Origin: Aliiglaciecola lipolytica E3
Lineage (GTDB): Bacteria; Pseudomonadota; Gammaproteobacteria; Enterobacterales; Alteromonadaceae
Direction of reading: 5' to 3'
Length of the DNA: 64,000 bases
Assembly (NCBI RefSeq): GCF_000314975.1
Contig: NZ_BAEN01000018.1
Location: 1 to 64,000 of the forward strand
Shown: in pieces, positions 18,272 to 28,174 of the stretch
How the letters are laid out: each line of letters starts with the position of its first letter
Position numbering within the stretch: position 1 is the first letter of the stretch
Notes under the pieces: generated by a model
Told to the model about the DNA's origin: nothing
What the model saw: the letters and a program-made list of their open reading frames with translations, nothing else
Databases searched by the model: none
Position numbers and translations under genes: made by a program

Positions 18272-19909
18272 GTGGGTTTAAGAAGCGTGAGTTTAAAAAA
18301 TTTTACTTTAATTGTATTCGCAATGTTGCCTTTGTCTACGATGGTAAATGCTAAATTGCGTACAACTGCAGCTATCGATACTTCGTATAATAATAATAGT
18401 GTCCAAGGAGATGACTTTGGGGAACGAGATTCGTCTTCATTAGTCATACAACCTCGCGTCGGTTTGATTTTAGAAACTCAAAAGCTTCAAGCATTTTTAA
18501 ATGTTAACCACAGATACATTGAAGATAGTTCGTCTATAGAAACTAATGAGGGAATTGGGCGTAATAATAAAAGTAGTCTAACGAATTATAGCTATAAAGT
18601 AGAAGTAGTAGCAGTACCAGATATACTTAATTTAAGTGCTAGAGGGAATCAATCTTATCGAGACGTCGACATAACTAATGCTCTGATCAGTAATGAAGAC
18701 TTCAGTAACAGCCAACTCGCTAAAACCAAGACTGATGCTTTAGGTTTTGATCTAACGCTTGACCAAAGTAATTTTATGGGCTTACAAGTTAATGGCGATT
18801 CCACCAGTGTAACAAGTGACGAATCTTTCTTCTTGGAAAATGGTCTAGACAGCCAAAATGATAGTCTTAATGCGTATTTTTATTCGGGACCAAATCTCAA
18901 ATCTATTAGTTGGAACGTTAACGGTAATTACAATAAAACCCAAGGACGTGCGTCAAATGACATCGAATCGAGAATGGTTAATGGGAATTTATACATAGGA
19001 TTATTTAGTAATTTTCGCTTAGTTGGCACAGCCAATAGTGAGAGCAATATTATAACTTCGACATCAGAGTCAGAAGGACAAGAAGAACTTAAATATGATA
19101 GCTATGGAGCTGGTCTATCTTGGTTCCGCTCTGCCGAACAATTTATAGATGTAACCTATAATATTTCCTCTCGACAAGATCAAGAAAGAGATAAATTTTT
19201 AGGAACTCGATTTATTTGGCGCTTTTCTCCTCGAACAAGAATTTCAGGAGAATATGGTAGGCGGTTTTATGGTGAAAGCGGGCAATTTGCTATCAGTTAT
19301 AATATGCGTAAATTACGACTTGATGCTTCTTATACTGAAGCGTTAACAACCTTTTCAAGGTTAGTCGCGGGGGAAACAATTAACGGAATATTCGTTTGTC
19401 CAATTGGTGCTACTTCGATTATTGAATGCTACCTACCTGATTCAATTAACTATGAACTTCAGCCCGGTGAGCAATTTACAAATTTAAGTTTAAATTTAGC
19501 GGAGCTTAGTGAAGAATCGACATTAAGGAAAAGTTTCCAAACGAGTGTTGGTTACGACTTTCGTAAATTCAGTGTCGCACTAACCGCACAAAGTAGTGAT
19601 TTCGAATATGTCCAAACTTCACGTAAGCAGAATGACTTTAATACTTTCCTTTCTTTAAATCTCGAGGTTAGCAAAAAATCAAGTGTGAATTGGACAAATG
19701 CATATGGAAAATCAACCAGAAACATTAGCGACGAAACTCAAAGTATCGATGATAGAACTTTGTCTAGTACCTTGACGTATAAGCACACACTTAACAGGCA
19801 TGCTAAAGTTTTTCTAAGCTATCAAATAACAGATAAAGATTCCCCAATTGAAAACAGAGATTTTACATCTAGAAGGTTAACACTAAGATATTCTTTTACA
19901 TTCCTATAA
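18272..19909 (+). CDS. PEP-CTERM-system associated outer-membrane beta-barrel protein
   Basis: About 545 residues with an N-terminal hydrophobic signal sequence (about 8-25). The rest is built of alternating beta-strand patterns rich in Ser, Asn, Tyr and aromatic pairs, ending in a final strand with terminal Phe (RLTLRYSFTFL). The terminal Phe is typical of outer-membrane barrels recognised by BAM. Its position after the tyrosine kinase matches the barrel protein that recurs in XrtA loci. It may help secrete or anchor the exopolysaccharide. The start is a GTG at 18272, or possibly a second GTG at 18287. Confidence 0.88.
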   Translation: MGLRSVSLKNFTLIVFAMLPLSTMVNAKLRTTAAIDTSYNNNSVQGDDFGERDSSSLVIQPRVGLILETQKLQAFLNVNHRYIEDSSSIETNEGIGRNNKSSLTNYSYKVEVVAVPDILNLSARGNQSYRDVDITNALISNEDFSNSQLAKTKTDALGFDLTLDQSNFMGLQVNGDSTSVTSDESFFLENGLDSQNDSLNAYFYSGPNLKSISWNVNGNYNKTQGRASNDIESRMVNGNLYIGLFSNFRLVGTANSESNIITSTSESEGQEELKYDSYGAGLSWFRSAEQFIDVTYNISSRQDQERDKFLGTRFIWRFSPRTRISGEYGRRFYGESGQFAISYNMRKLRLDASYTEALTTFSRLVAGETINGIFVCPIGATSIIECYLPDSINYELQPGEQFTNLSLNLAELSEESTLRKSFQTSVGYDFRKFSVALTAQSSDFEYVQTSRKQNDFNTFLSLNLEVSKKSSVNWTNAYGKSTRNISDETQSIDDRTLSSTLTYKHTLNRHAKVFLSYQITDKDSPIENRDFTSRRLTLRYSFTFL

Positions 19910-19926
19910 ACAATAAAATATTTAGT

Positions 19927-20079
19927 TCACTGACGCATTATAAAAAAACTAAGCATCGCAATGCTAAAGACTATTAGAAGCATCTCCTTGTTATACTTAC
20001 CTGGGAAGTACGCTTTGCGCCTATTTCTAAGGTGTTCGCCAAACCTTTGATTGTCACCAGTAGTTTTCAATGGTCTCAT
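19927..20079 (-). CDS. Candidate 50-residue single-pass membrane protein
   Basis: An ATG at 20079 with a GGTGAG ribosome-binding sequence 3 nt upstream opens a 50-codon frame ending in TGA at 19927. The product has a basic, hydrophilic N-terminal half (MRPLKTTGDNQRF, then LRNRRKAYFPGKYNKE). A hydrophobic C-terminal helix of about 16 residues (MLLIVFSIAMLSFFIM) follows. Basic residues before the helix predict an inner-membrane protein with a cytoplasmic N-terminus. It sits between the beta-barrel and ATPase genes of the XrtA locus. Coding is inferred from the ribosome-binding sequence and the amino-acid layout. No family is recognised. Confidence 0.55.
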   Translation of the reverse strand: MRPLKTTGDNQRFGEHLRNRRKAYFPGKYNKEMLLIVFSIAMLSFFIMRQ

Positions 20080-20194
20080 ATCTCACCCACTCAATTTACG
20101 GTAAATTATATACTCACAAATTATTAGAGAGACTAACGACCCATTAGTTCATTATTTAAACAATTTATTTATATAATCTGATTTTAGGACAATT

Positions 20195-20241
20195 TAATCG
20201 CCGAAAATTTTCTTTTTTAGCAAAGTAATTATCGGCGATTA
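20195..20241. repeat. Perfect 10-bp inverted repeat in the gap before the small membrane ORF
   Basis: TAATCGCCGA at 20195-20204 is the exact reverse complement of TCGGCGATTA at 20232-20241, with a 27-nt AT-rich interior. It is the only GC-rich element in the 400-bp gap between 19910 and 20307. It lies upstream (in the leftward sense) of the candidate 50-residue ORF. It may be an operator for a dimeric regulator or a structured leader. There is no T-run, so it is not a simple terminator. The rest of the gap is AT-rich without other recognised signals. Confidence 0.5.
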
Positions 20242-20307
20242 GTCACTCAAACTTTAGACAATTCGTTTTTAATTTCAATCAATTAATTAAAAATAAAGGT
20301 CTAGTTT

Positions 20308-21399
20308 TTAATCATCAGATTTGAGGCGTACATAGGTTTTGTACTTTTTCTTGAGTAGGTTATCAATGTAGCGAGTGAGTTTTATCTTGTGGCTGATTGC
20401 ATTATCTAAGGCGTCAGTTAATTCATTTAGCATGGTTTTATAATACTGAACATCTTTAACTCTACCATCAGGTGTCAGCTCAGACATGATTTCCGCACCA
20501 CCACTTATTTGCGGAGCTTGGCTTTTTGATTCCGGTTGAGGTTGACCTGCTGCAGGCAACGGCGTTTCGCCAGTACCTTCTTCGGGACGAAACATTTCAT
20601 CTGAAACTTCAGCAGTAACGGTGTCCACTGATGACTCATCTAGAACGGTGAGTTCTTCTAAAAATCCGTATAATAAAATTCTGTCCATTAAGGTGTTTAT
20701 TCTGCGTGGTACACCATTGGTAAATTGGTATATTTTATCAAATGCACCGTCTACGAATAAGTTTTCGTTTTGCAAGCCAGCTTGTTTGAGACGATATTCT
20801 ATATATTCCCTACACTCTGGGGCAGTTAAAGGCGCAAGGTGACATGAGGCAACAATACGCTGACGAAACTGCTCCATATTGGGTGCTCTTAAGATGGGTT
20901 GTAACTCTTCTTGTCCCAATAAGAAGCTTTGCAATAAGGGTTTACCTTGCTGTTGAAAGTTTGACAGCATCCTCAACTCTTCGATCGTTTCTAGCGGTAA
21001 GTTCTGCGCTTCATCAACAATCAATAGCGCCCGTTTACCTAAACCATGTAAATCAAAAAGATATTTTTCTAAGTCTTTAAGAATATCAGCTTTAGTTTTA
21101 TTTAAGGTATCTACTTCAAACTTGCTTGCAACCATCTTCACCAGCTCGTCGGGAGAAAGCTTCGGGGTAACAATTTGCGCCGCGACGATATCATCTTCAA
21201 TATTATTTAGAAGACTGTTAGCAATCGTTGTTTTTCCTGTTCCAATGTCGCCAGTTATAACAATAAACCCTTCAGCCTGAGACAATCCATATTGCAGATA
21301 AGACATTGCTCTTTTATGCCATTTACTGGCAAAAAAGAAACTTGGATCAGGTGTAAGTTGGAAAGGTTTTGACGTTAATCCATAATAGTTTTCATACAT
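20308..21399 (-). CDS. XrtA-associated ATPase (ExeA-like AAA protein)
   Basis: A 363-residue protein. It begins with MYENYYGLTSKPFQLTPDP, typical of the ExeA/GspA-type AAA family linked to XrtA. Walker A GDIGTGKTT lies near residues 50-58, and Walker B LLIVDEAQNLP near 125-135. An arginine-rich sensor segment (FRQRI) follows. The C-terminal 90 residues are a linker rich in Pro and Gln, ending in a basic helix. Its role in exopolysaccharide or PEP-CTERM traffic is not established. It is encoded on the opposite strand to the export genes and has its own promoter. Confidence 0.92.
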   Translation of the reverse strand: MYENYYGLTSKPFQLTPDPSFFFASKWHKRAMSYLQYGLSQAEGFIVITGDIGTGKTTIANSLLNNIEDDIVAAQIVTPKLSPDELVKMVASKFEVDTLNKTKADILKDLEKYLFDLHGLGKRALLIVDEAQNLPLETIEELRMLSNFQQQGKPLLQSFLLGQEELQPILRAPNMEQFRQRIVASCHLAPLTAPECREYIEYRLKQAGLQNENLFVDGAFDKIYQFTNGVPRRINTLMDRILLYGFLEELTVLDESSVDTVTAEVSDEMFRPEEGTGETPLPAAGQPQPESKSQAPQISGGAEIMSELTPDGRVKDVQYYKTMLNELTDALDNAISHKIKLTRYIDNLLKKKYKTYVRLKSDD

Positions 21400-21517
21400 A
21401 GCGCAAAATCACCCGAGATACTGATTACTTGTGAGTTGCGTAGCTTAGCGGGGAGCGTAGGCCGGCGCAAATTTTTTATACAAAATAAACTAGCTTAGTG
21501 TTAAGCAAATAGACGAA

Positions 21518-22945
21518 TCAATTATCCGTTGACTGAACGATAGTCTTGATAATACTGGTAGTTGAAACGCCGTCTTCAAAATTAAGCACCTTAACTTCTC
21601 CGCCATTCGCCAAAACTTGTTTACCACCGGCGATTTCAGATACTTTATAATCTCCACCTTTAACTAAAACGTCTGGTAGCAACTCGCTAATTAAGCGTTC
21701 AGGCGTATCTTCGTGAAATTCAACGACCCAATACACCGAAGCTAATCCAGCTAAAACGGACATACGTCGACTGACATTATTAACCGGCCTGCCTGGTCCT
21801 TTTAATTCTCGCACTGACTGATCTGAATTAACCGCTACAATCAATTTATCACCCAGTTTTGCCGCATTTTCCAAATAGGAAACGTGACCTGCATGAAGGA
21901 TATCAAAACAGCCATTAGTCATCACAATTTTGTTACCGCTACGCTTAGCGCTTTGCACAGCAATAGATAGTTGTTGCTGGGTCATTACACCACGACCATA
22001 ATGTTCGACTTTTTCCACTGCGTGACGAAGCTCAGAACTGCTTACCGTGGAGGTACCTAGTTTACCCACCACAATACTTGCCGCGGTATTGGCCAAAAAG
22101 CTTGCTTCAGAAAAACTGCACCCCGCGGCAATTGCAACGGATAACGTTGAAATGACAGTATCCCCTGCACCGGTAACATCGTACACCTCTTTGGCCTTAG
22201 CTGGGAAATGCACTTCATCCTGTGCGTTTTGCAATAGGGTCATACCTTGTTCGGAACGCGTCAATAAGAAGGCGTCTAATTCTAACGTAGTGATTAACTG
22301 CTGTGCTTTTTGCACTAATTCACTTTCATCTTTGCACTGCCCTACTATCGTTTCGAATTCACCTAAGTTTGGTGTGAGTAAGGTTGCGCCTCGATACTTA
22401 TCAAAGTCATCACCTTTAGGATCGACAACCACAGGAATTTGATGCTGCTTGGCTAGTTGGATTAATTGCTGAACGCCACTTAACGCACCTTTTGCGTAAT
22501 CAGATAAAATCACTAAATCGGCATGTTCAAGATGTTGTATAAAGCGCTCATGCAGCTGAGTTTTATCGACATCGGCAAAGCTTTTTTCGAAATCAAGACG
22601 AATAAGCTGTTGATTACGACTAAGAATACGCAGTTTGGTGATGGTATCGAAATTTGCTATTTCGCAAAAATCACACATCACACCTAAGGAATTTAATGAC
22701 CGCTGTAGAATTCCTGCTGATTCGTCTTGACCTGTCATTCCTAGTAAAGTTACTTTAGCGCCTAATGCCGCCACATTCATAGCTACGTTTGCCGCCCCAC
22801 CTGGCCGGTCTTCGATATCCCGTATAGCTACCACAGGCACCGGTGCCTCAGGAGAAATACGCCCAGTAGGACCGGTCCAGTAGCGATCGAGCATTACATC
22901 GCCAACAACAAGGATTCGACAATCAGAAAATTCAGGTAACAGCAT
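21518..22945 (-). CDS. hldE: Bifunctional heptose-7-phosphate kinase / heptose-1-phosphate adenylyltransferase
   Basis: About 475 residues. The N-terminal ribokinase-fold domain shows [37 protein letters not shown] and DVTGAGDT. The C-terminal nucleotidyltransferase domain contains [19 protein letters not shown]. It makes ADP-D-glycero-D-manno-heptose for the lipopolysaccharide inner core. The frame stays open to a TTG at 22963. The ATG at 22945 matches the usual MLLPEF start of the family and is preferred. It is a core gene, next to the XrtA locus but not part of it. Confidence 0.96.
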   Translation of the reverse strand: MLLPEFSDCRILVVGDVMLDRYWTGPTGRISPEAPVPVVAIRDIEDRPGGAANVAMNVAALGAKVTLLGMTGQDESAGILQRSLNSLGVMCDFCEIANFDTITKLRILSRNQQLIRLDFEKSFADVDKTQLHERFIQHLEHADLVILSDYAKGALSGVQQLIQLAKQHQIPVVVDPKGDDFDKYRGATLLTPNLGEFETIVGQCKDESELVQKAQQLITTLELDAFLLTRSEQGMTLLQNAQDEVHFPAKAKEVYDVTGAGDTVISTLSVAIAAGCSFSEASFLANTAASIVVGKLGTSTVSSSELRHAVEKVEHYGRGVMTQQQLSIAVQSAKRSGNKIVMTNGCFDILHAGHVSYLENAAKLGDKLIVAVNSDQSVRELKGPGRPVNNVSRRMSVLAGLASVYWVVEFHEDTPERLISELLPDVLVKGGDYKVSEIAGGKQVLANGGEVKVLNFEDGVSTTSIIKTIVQSTDN

Positions 22946-23011
22946 AAAACCATTCCGTAACAAAGAAATAATGACCTGAATTATACTTAACTAAAAAGGA
23001 AAAGCTTTACT

Positions 23012-23719
23012 CTAAATAACAAAATAGTAAATAGCGAAATAATGACAAGCACACCCAGCGATAACAAAGAGGTGCCAAATGGCATGTGTGAACGCAAGAT
23101 GCTTTTTAACGTAAAAAATAACACCTATGCTGAAAAACAAGCCACCAGCAAGCAATAATAACAGCCCCTGCCCCGCAACCGACTGATACAAAGGATATAT
23201 TAAAATGACTGCAAGCCAGCCCATCACTAAATAGGTAATAACCGATACTTTAGGGAATCTATGTCTGACAAAACACTTGAAAACCACGCCAAAAATCGCG
23301 ATCGACCAAATGACTGAAATAGAAGTCCACCCTATCCAGCCTCCTATGCTGACCGCCAGAAATGGCGTATACGTGCCGGCAATGAGCAAGTAGATTGCAC
23401 TGTGATCTAATAGTTTAAACCATTGCTTGGCTTGATTTCCGGTCACCCAATGATAAATTGTCGAAGACAAAAACATAATCGTAAGGCTTGCACCATAAAT
23501 TGCAGAAGAGGTAATCGAAACTGCAGTGTCACTTCTTATAATTAAATATACCAAGCCAACGATAGCGAAAATCAAGCCGATACCATGGCTAACAACGTTC
23601 ATCACTTCCTCTTTAAATGAATATGCTTGATTTGAGGTATTGACCAACGGTGTGGTTTCCACAATTTTCTCCAAGTCGCTCACAATAGTTTGATTAGATT
23701 GTATCCACTCAGCGTACAC
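23012..23719 (-). CDS. Hemolysin III family (PAQR-like) membrane protein
   Basis: About 235 residues with seven hydrophobic helices. The family landmarks are all present: EEVMNVVSHGIG before helix 1, STIYHW with a conserved Ser/His, LDHSAIYLLIAGTYTPF in the middle and HAIWHLFVIAGCACHY near the end. The conserved His and Asp residues suggest a metal-dependent membrane hydrolase fold. The true function is unknown, and the name hemolysin III is historical. The start is taken at a GTG (23719). The first 35 residues are hydrophilic and unusual, so a later start is possible. Confidence 0.9.
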   Translation of the reverse strand: MYAEWIQSNQTIVSDLEKIVETTPLVNTSNQAYSFKEEVMNVVSHGIGLIFAIVGLVYLIIRSDTAVSITSSAIYGASLTIMFLSSTIYHWVTGNQAKQWFKLLDHSAIYLLIAGTYTPFLAVSIGGWIGWTSISVIWSIAIFGVVFKCFVRHRFPKVSVITYLVMGWLAVILIYPLYQSVAGQGLLLLLAGGLFFSIGVIFYVKKHLAFTHAIWHLFVIAGCACHYFAIYYFVI

Positions 23720-23843
23720 TTGTACACTGAATTATTTTTTATCTAACGGGATAAGGATTTTCAAGAGGTAAAATTGGTATACTAATGTAACTTTATTCCT
23801 TTCATAAGCATCTTTTCTAAATTAAACAGCAAAGGCCGCAGTA

Positions 23844-24197
23844 GTGACAAAAAAAGCGTGGACTATTTACATAATTGAAAACAAGTTAGGCATGAACTAT
23901 TGTGGGATTTGTACAAATTTATCGAGACGATTTTACGAACACGCCAGTAATTCTAAACTATGCGCCAAAGCACTCAGAGGTAAAGGACCTTTAACACTAA
24001 AATATGCAACTGAGGTTGACAGTCACTCAAATGCACTAAAAACTGAATTGTGGCTGAAAAAACAAACAAAAGCGTCAAAATTAAAGATTATAGCTGGCAC
24101 TTTGCCGCTGCCACTAGAAAACAACACGTTTGAACAAGCTCAACTCGATTTGATTCAATTTGAAGTACACAACAAAATACAAAACAACAAAACTTAA
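23844..24197 (+). CDS. GIY-YIG nuclease-fold protein (YhbQ-like)
   Basis: A 117-residue protein with a single GIY-YIG-type domain: WTIYIIENKLGMNYCGICTNLSRRFYEH, then LRGKGPLTLKYA, and ELWLKKQTKASKLKII. Small stand-alone members like YhbQ are thought to act on DNA, with an ill-defined role. Here the GIY is replaced by IYII and YIG by YCG, while the Arg and His after the motif are kept. A GTG at 23844 is the start. It is divergent from the hemolysin III gene across 124 bp. Confidence 0.88.
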   Translation: MTKKAWTIYIIENKLGMNYCGICTNLSRRFYEHASNSKLCAKALRGKGPLTLKYATEVDSHSNALKTELWLKKQTKASKLKIIAGTLPLPLENNTFEQAQLDLIQFEVHNKIQNNKT

Positions 24198-24218
24198 CTT
24201 TTTCATCTGCTATTCAAG

Positions 24219-25145
24219 CTAAGAAAACAACCCACTTACAATTAACGCTATCCCAACACTTAATACCATTTCGATACTGGCTAACCCGACATTATGCTGC
24301 TGTTCGACTTCTTGAGCCAAATTCAATCCAATTAATACCACTTTTTTAGCTAGAATAACCAATATAACCAATATAAGTGATAAAGCCATTCCAACGATTA
24401 ACCAGCCAGTTAAATTACTGACATACCCCACTGGATTATAAGTTAACAACCCATTGGCCGCGGAAACCACAATTGCAGTGCCTAATAAGTTTCCAGAGTG
24501 TTGAATAGCGACCGCTAATTGACCTTTGCTAATCGTCTGCTGAAAAGTACTGCTTTGGTTATTGATGATAAAACGACGCTCATAAATACGAGTCCTTATC
24601 AACAGTATGGCTTGCGTGACTACAAACCCAGATAAAATCGCAAACAAAGCATTCCAGTCGGCTCCGTCAACCCAGAGCATAACACTACTTACAATTAGCG
24701 CCGTTGAGACAGAGCTTGCGGAATCTATAACACCGATACTGGTATTACGTTTTTTGATCATGTCTTCTTTGTCAATTCGATTGAGAATGATTTTGTCGTG
24801 CAATATACGTCCGATTTTTATAAGTAAAATCCCGACTAATCCAAACAGCAACATGCTCAGTGCAGCGCCTAAATAACCGTTGTTATCTGAACTGGCCGCA
24901 GCGGCAGATAACACGATACAAAGCGCTAGCATGCGACCAGCAACGCTGATCCCAAAAGCAAAATTATCGTTAGAACCAAGCTCTTGAGATGTGCTAACGG
25001 CAGCCATTTTTCCTGACATCAGCCGTAAGGTAAATAGCAAACAAATTGCAACAGCAATATCGATTCCAAGATAAATCCAAACCCCAGAGGATAAGGGCAC
25101 CAAATTAACTAAATCTTGCATCATAAGATTTCCGCACGACAACAT
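24219..25145 (-). CDS. DUF350 family inner-membrane protein
   Basis: A 308-residue polytopic protein with about eight hydrophobic helices in two similar halves. Each half carries a motif such as NDNFAFGISVAGRMLALCIVLSAA or KGQLAVAIQHSGNLLGTAIVVSAA, the duplicated pattern of DUF350 proteins (YjfL-like). The function is unknown. Homologues occur beside glutathionylspermidine synthase-like genes in other bacteria, but none is seen here. It is convergent with the GIY-YIG gene and divergent from glnE. Confidence 0.85.
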   Translation of the reverse strand: MLSCGNLMMQDLVNLVPLSSGVWIYLGIDIAVAICLLFTLRLMSGKMAAVSTSQELGSNDNFAFGISVAGRMLALCIVLSAAAASSDNNGYLGAALSMLLFGLVGILLIKIGRILHDKIILNRIDKEDMIKKRNTSIGVIDSASSVSTALIVSSVMLWVDGADWNALFAILSGFVVTQAILLIRTRIYERRFIINNQSSTFQQTISKGQLAVAIQHSGNLLGTAIVVSAANGLLTYNPVGYVSNLTGWLIVGMALSLILVILVILAKKVVLIGLNLAQEVEQQHNVGLASIEMVLSVGIALIVSGLFS

Positions 25146-25242
25146 TACTAATTGTAATCCTAGCAGTTAAATACCAGAAAACACCAAAAACTAAAACATA
25201 ACCTATTGATTGTAGCGGCACATGATATAGCATTGATAATCA

Positions 25243-28152
25243 ATGATCATCCAAGACAATATCAATTCGGTTGCAATAATGAATACTTCTTATACGTTAG
25301 TGAATAAGGCAACAGAGAAAAACTGGCAACAGCTGTGCCAAATATCATCGATAGACCAGCAACCTGAACAGATAAAACAACAAATTCAACTGTTGCTTGG
25401 CCTGAGTGATTTCATTGCTGATTCGTTACTATCTGATGTAAATAATCTCTTACCTTTAATAAACGTTTTAGAAAATCCTACGCAGCCATTTGAATACACT
25501 AAATGGTTGAGTGCGAAGTTAGAAAGCGTCACGAGCGAGGCTGAATTATTGAATTGTTTGCGGGTTTTTCGCAAGCAGCAAATGCTCGCTATTGCCGCAT
25601 TAGATTTATTAAATCTACAAACTATTGAATATTCATTATCGTTAACCTCTGAATTAGCTGACACTTTAATTAACGGTGCATATTCTTGGTTATATACTAA
25701 CTTTTGTGAACGATATGGGACGCCAATGGGCGAGTTTGGCCCCCAACCGCTTCTAATTTTAGGCATGGGAAAACTAGGTGGTAAAGAACTTAATTACTCT
25801 TCTGATATTGACTTGATCTTTTGTTACCCAAGCAAAGGGGAAATTGAAAACGGCAAAAAAACCCTAGAACATCAACAATTCTTTAGTCGGCTTGCACAAC
25901 GCCTAATCCACGCTCTGAATCACACAAATTATCAGGGACAAGTATTTAGAGTGGATATGCGATTGCGTCCCCTAGGTGAAAGCGGCCCGTTAGTGATGCA
26001 TATGGCCGCTTTTGAAGACTATTACCAAGAGCAAGGTCGCGAATGGGAACGCTACGCTATGGTTAAAGCGCGCATACTGAACGATTCTTCCCCATATGCC
26101 GAAGAACTGTATGATGTACTCAAACCATTCGTTTACCGCCGTTATTTAGATTACAGTGCGATTGACTCATTGAGAGATATGAAGTCTCTTATAAATCAAG
26201 AAGTAAGACGGCGTGGACTCACCAATAACATTAAACTTGGTTCAGGCGGTATTCGTGAAGTAGAGTTTATCGCGCAAAGCTTTCAATTAATTAAAGGTGG
26301 TCGAGAGCGACAATTACAACACCCCAATTTAATCTATATTTTGAAGCAATTGACTGAGCTAGACTTGTTACCCGAAGAAGAATCTCAGCACTTAACCCAA
26401 AGCTATTTATTTTTACGCAAAGTAGAACATTGTTTACAGCAATTCGCAGATAAACAAACCCAGGTACTACCAGACAATCCATTAGACGAAGAACGTTTAA
26501 GTTTGGTTATGGAGTGTGATAATTATCAACAACTTAAGGAAATGCTAAACCAGCATTGCGAATGGATAAACCAACAATTTCAAATGCTCATTGGCGATAA
26601 TCCCAATGAAACAGACGACGAAGAACTGACACATTTAAGCGGATTTTTAGATGCGTGGAAGCTGGATCTTTCTGTGGAGGAAATTACTGATTTATTTGAT
26701 CATTTAGGTACGAATGAAACTGCTAGCTTGCTTGCAAAACACATCAAAGAGCTGAAAAGCCAAGTAGAAAAAAAACACCCTTCACAAAAAGCCCTTGTTG
26801 CACTCAACACACTCGTTCCTCAACTTTTAGCCAATATAGTGGCCTTAGATGAATCTAGTTTGGATGGCACAGAGTTATCTGTGCTACTTGAACGTATTAC
26901 CTATATTTTACTAACCGTGTTAAGACGGACCACTTATTTGCAATTGCTGGTTGAAAACCAAGGTGCGCAGCAACAATTAGTAAGGCTATGCCATGCCAGT
27001 CCATGGATTGCGGAGCAAATTGCCAAATACCCTATTTTGTTAGATGAGTTACTCAATCCACAACTGTTGTATAACCCCACGAAATTGCAAGACTATCCAG
27101 ACGAACTACGACAATCATTGTTGCGCGTCGAGCCTGATGATCTTGAGTTGCAAATGGAAACATTACGACAATTTAAACAAATCCAGCACTTAAAAGTCGC
27201 CGCTGCCGATGTAACTGGCGTTCTGCCGATTATGAAAGTCAGTGATCATCTTACCTATTTAGCTGAAGCAATTATTACAGAAGTCGTCAATATGGCTTGG
27301 GAACATATGAAACAAAAGTATGGTGTTCCACAGGGCTGTACAGAAGAAGATAAAAAATTTGCCGTTATCGGTTACGGAAAATTAGGTGGTATTGAACTAG
27401 GTTATGGTTCAGATTTGGATTTGGTATTCGTACACGAGTGCGATTCACAAAGTATAACCGATGGTACTAAGTCTATTGAAGCGAACCAGTTTTACACCAA
27501 GCTGGCTCAACGTATTATGCATTTGTTTATGACAAAAACGCCCTCTGGTCAACTTTACGAAATCGATATGCGCTTGCGTCCATCGGGAAATGCAGGACTC
27601 TTAGTATGTCACGTCAATGGATTTGAGCAGTACCAACAAGAGGAAGCCTGGACTTGGGAGCATCAAGCTTTAGTTAGGGCAAGAGTTGTATACGCTACGC
27701 CTATTTTTTCCAAGCACATAGAAACAATCAGGCGCAATATTTTATGCCGTCACCGTGAAGAAAATACGCTGCAACAAGACGTTTCTCAGATGCGGCATAA
27801 GATGCGCGAACACTTAAATAAAGGCGATAAAGACTGGTTAGACGTAAAACAAGATGCCGGCGCAATGGCAGATATCGAGTTTTTGGTCCAATTTTGGGTG
27901 TTAAATAATGCTAAATCATTACCTGAAATTGCAGATTGGTCTGATAATGTTCGTTTGCTAGAAAGCCTATGCAAAGCAAATTACATATCAGCAGCACACA
28001 AGCAACAATTGCTCGATGCTTATCTTGATTACCGAAATCGCTCACATAGATTAACTTTGTTGAAAAAAGATAATCTGGTAGATAAAAGCCAATACTCTGA
28101 GCACCAACATAATGTAAAGCAAATTTGGGATGCTACTTTTCAACAAGAGTAA
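25243..28152 (+). CDS. glnE: Bifunctional glutamine synthetase adenylyltransferase / adenylyl-removing enzyme
   Basis: A 969-residue protein of typical size. Both nucleotidyltransferase-like domains are present. The first has LGMGKLGGKELNYSSDIDLIF followed by VDMRLRPLGESGPLV. The second has IGYGKLGGIELGYGSDLDLVF followed by IDMRLRPSGNAGLLV. The two active sites remove and add AMP on glutamine synthetase in response to PII, controlling nitrogen assimilation. The ATG at 25243 is used, and an in-frame ATG at 25279 is an alternative. It is a single-gene unit with no obvious link to its neighbours. Confidence 0.97.
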   Translation: MIIQDNINSVAIMNTSYTLVNKATEKNWQQLCQISSIDQQPEQIKQQIQLLLGLSDFIADSLLSDVNNLLPLINVLENPTQPFEYTKWLSAKLESVTSEAELLNCLRVFRKQQMLAIAALDLLNLQTIEYSLSLTSELADTLINGAYSWLYTNFCERYGTPMGEFGPQPLLILGMGKLGGKELNYSSDIDLIFCYPSKGEIENGKKTLEHQQFFSRLAQRLIHALNHTNYQGQVFRVDMRLRPLGESGPLVMHMAAFEDYYQEQGREWERYAMVKARILNDSSPYAEELYDVLKPFVYRRYLDYSAIDSLRDMKSLINQEVRRRGLTNNIKLGSGGIREVEFIAQSFQLIKGGRERQLQHPNLIYILKQLTELDLLPEEESQHLTQSYLFLRKVEHCLQQFADKQTQVLPDNPLDEERLSLVMECDNYQQLKEMLNQHCEWINQQFQMLIGDNPNETDDEELTHLSGFLDAWKLDLSVEEITDLFDHLGTNETASLLAKHIKELKSQVEKKHPSQKALVALNTLVPQLLANIVALDESSLDGTELSVLLERITYILLTVLRRTTYLQLLVENQGAQQQLVRLCHASPWIAEQIAKYPILLDELLNPQLLYNPTKLQDYPDELRQSLLRVEPDDLELQMETLRQFKQIQHLKVAAADVTGVLPIMKVSDHLTYLAEAIITEVVNMAWEHMKQKYGVPQGCTEEDKKFAVIGYGKLGGIELGYGSDLDLVFVHECDSQSITDGTKSIEANQFYTKLAQRIMHLFMTKTPSGQLYEIDMRLRPSGNAGLLVCHVNGFEQYQQEEAWTWEHQALVRARVVYATPIFSKHIETIRRNILCRHREENTLQQDVSQMRHKMREHLNKGDKDWLDVKQDAGAMADIEFLVQFWVLNNAKSLPEIADWSDNVRLLESLCKANYISAAHKQQLLDAYLDYRNRSHRLTLLKKDNLVDKSQYSEHQHNVKQIWDATFQQE

Positions 28153-28174
28153 AAAGTAGCATTAATTGTTAACT

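Noticed and set aside
22047-22442. Open frame of 131 codons on the plus strand inside hldE
   Set aside because: It is antisense to the conserved kinase domain and has no plausible domain or ribosome-binding sequence.
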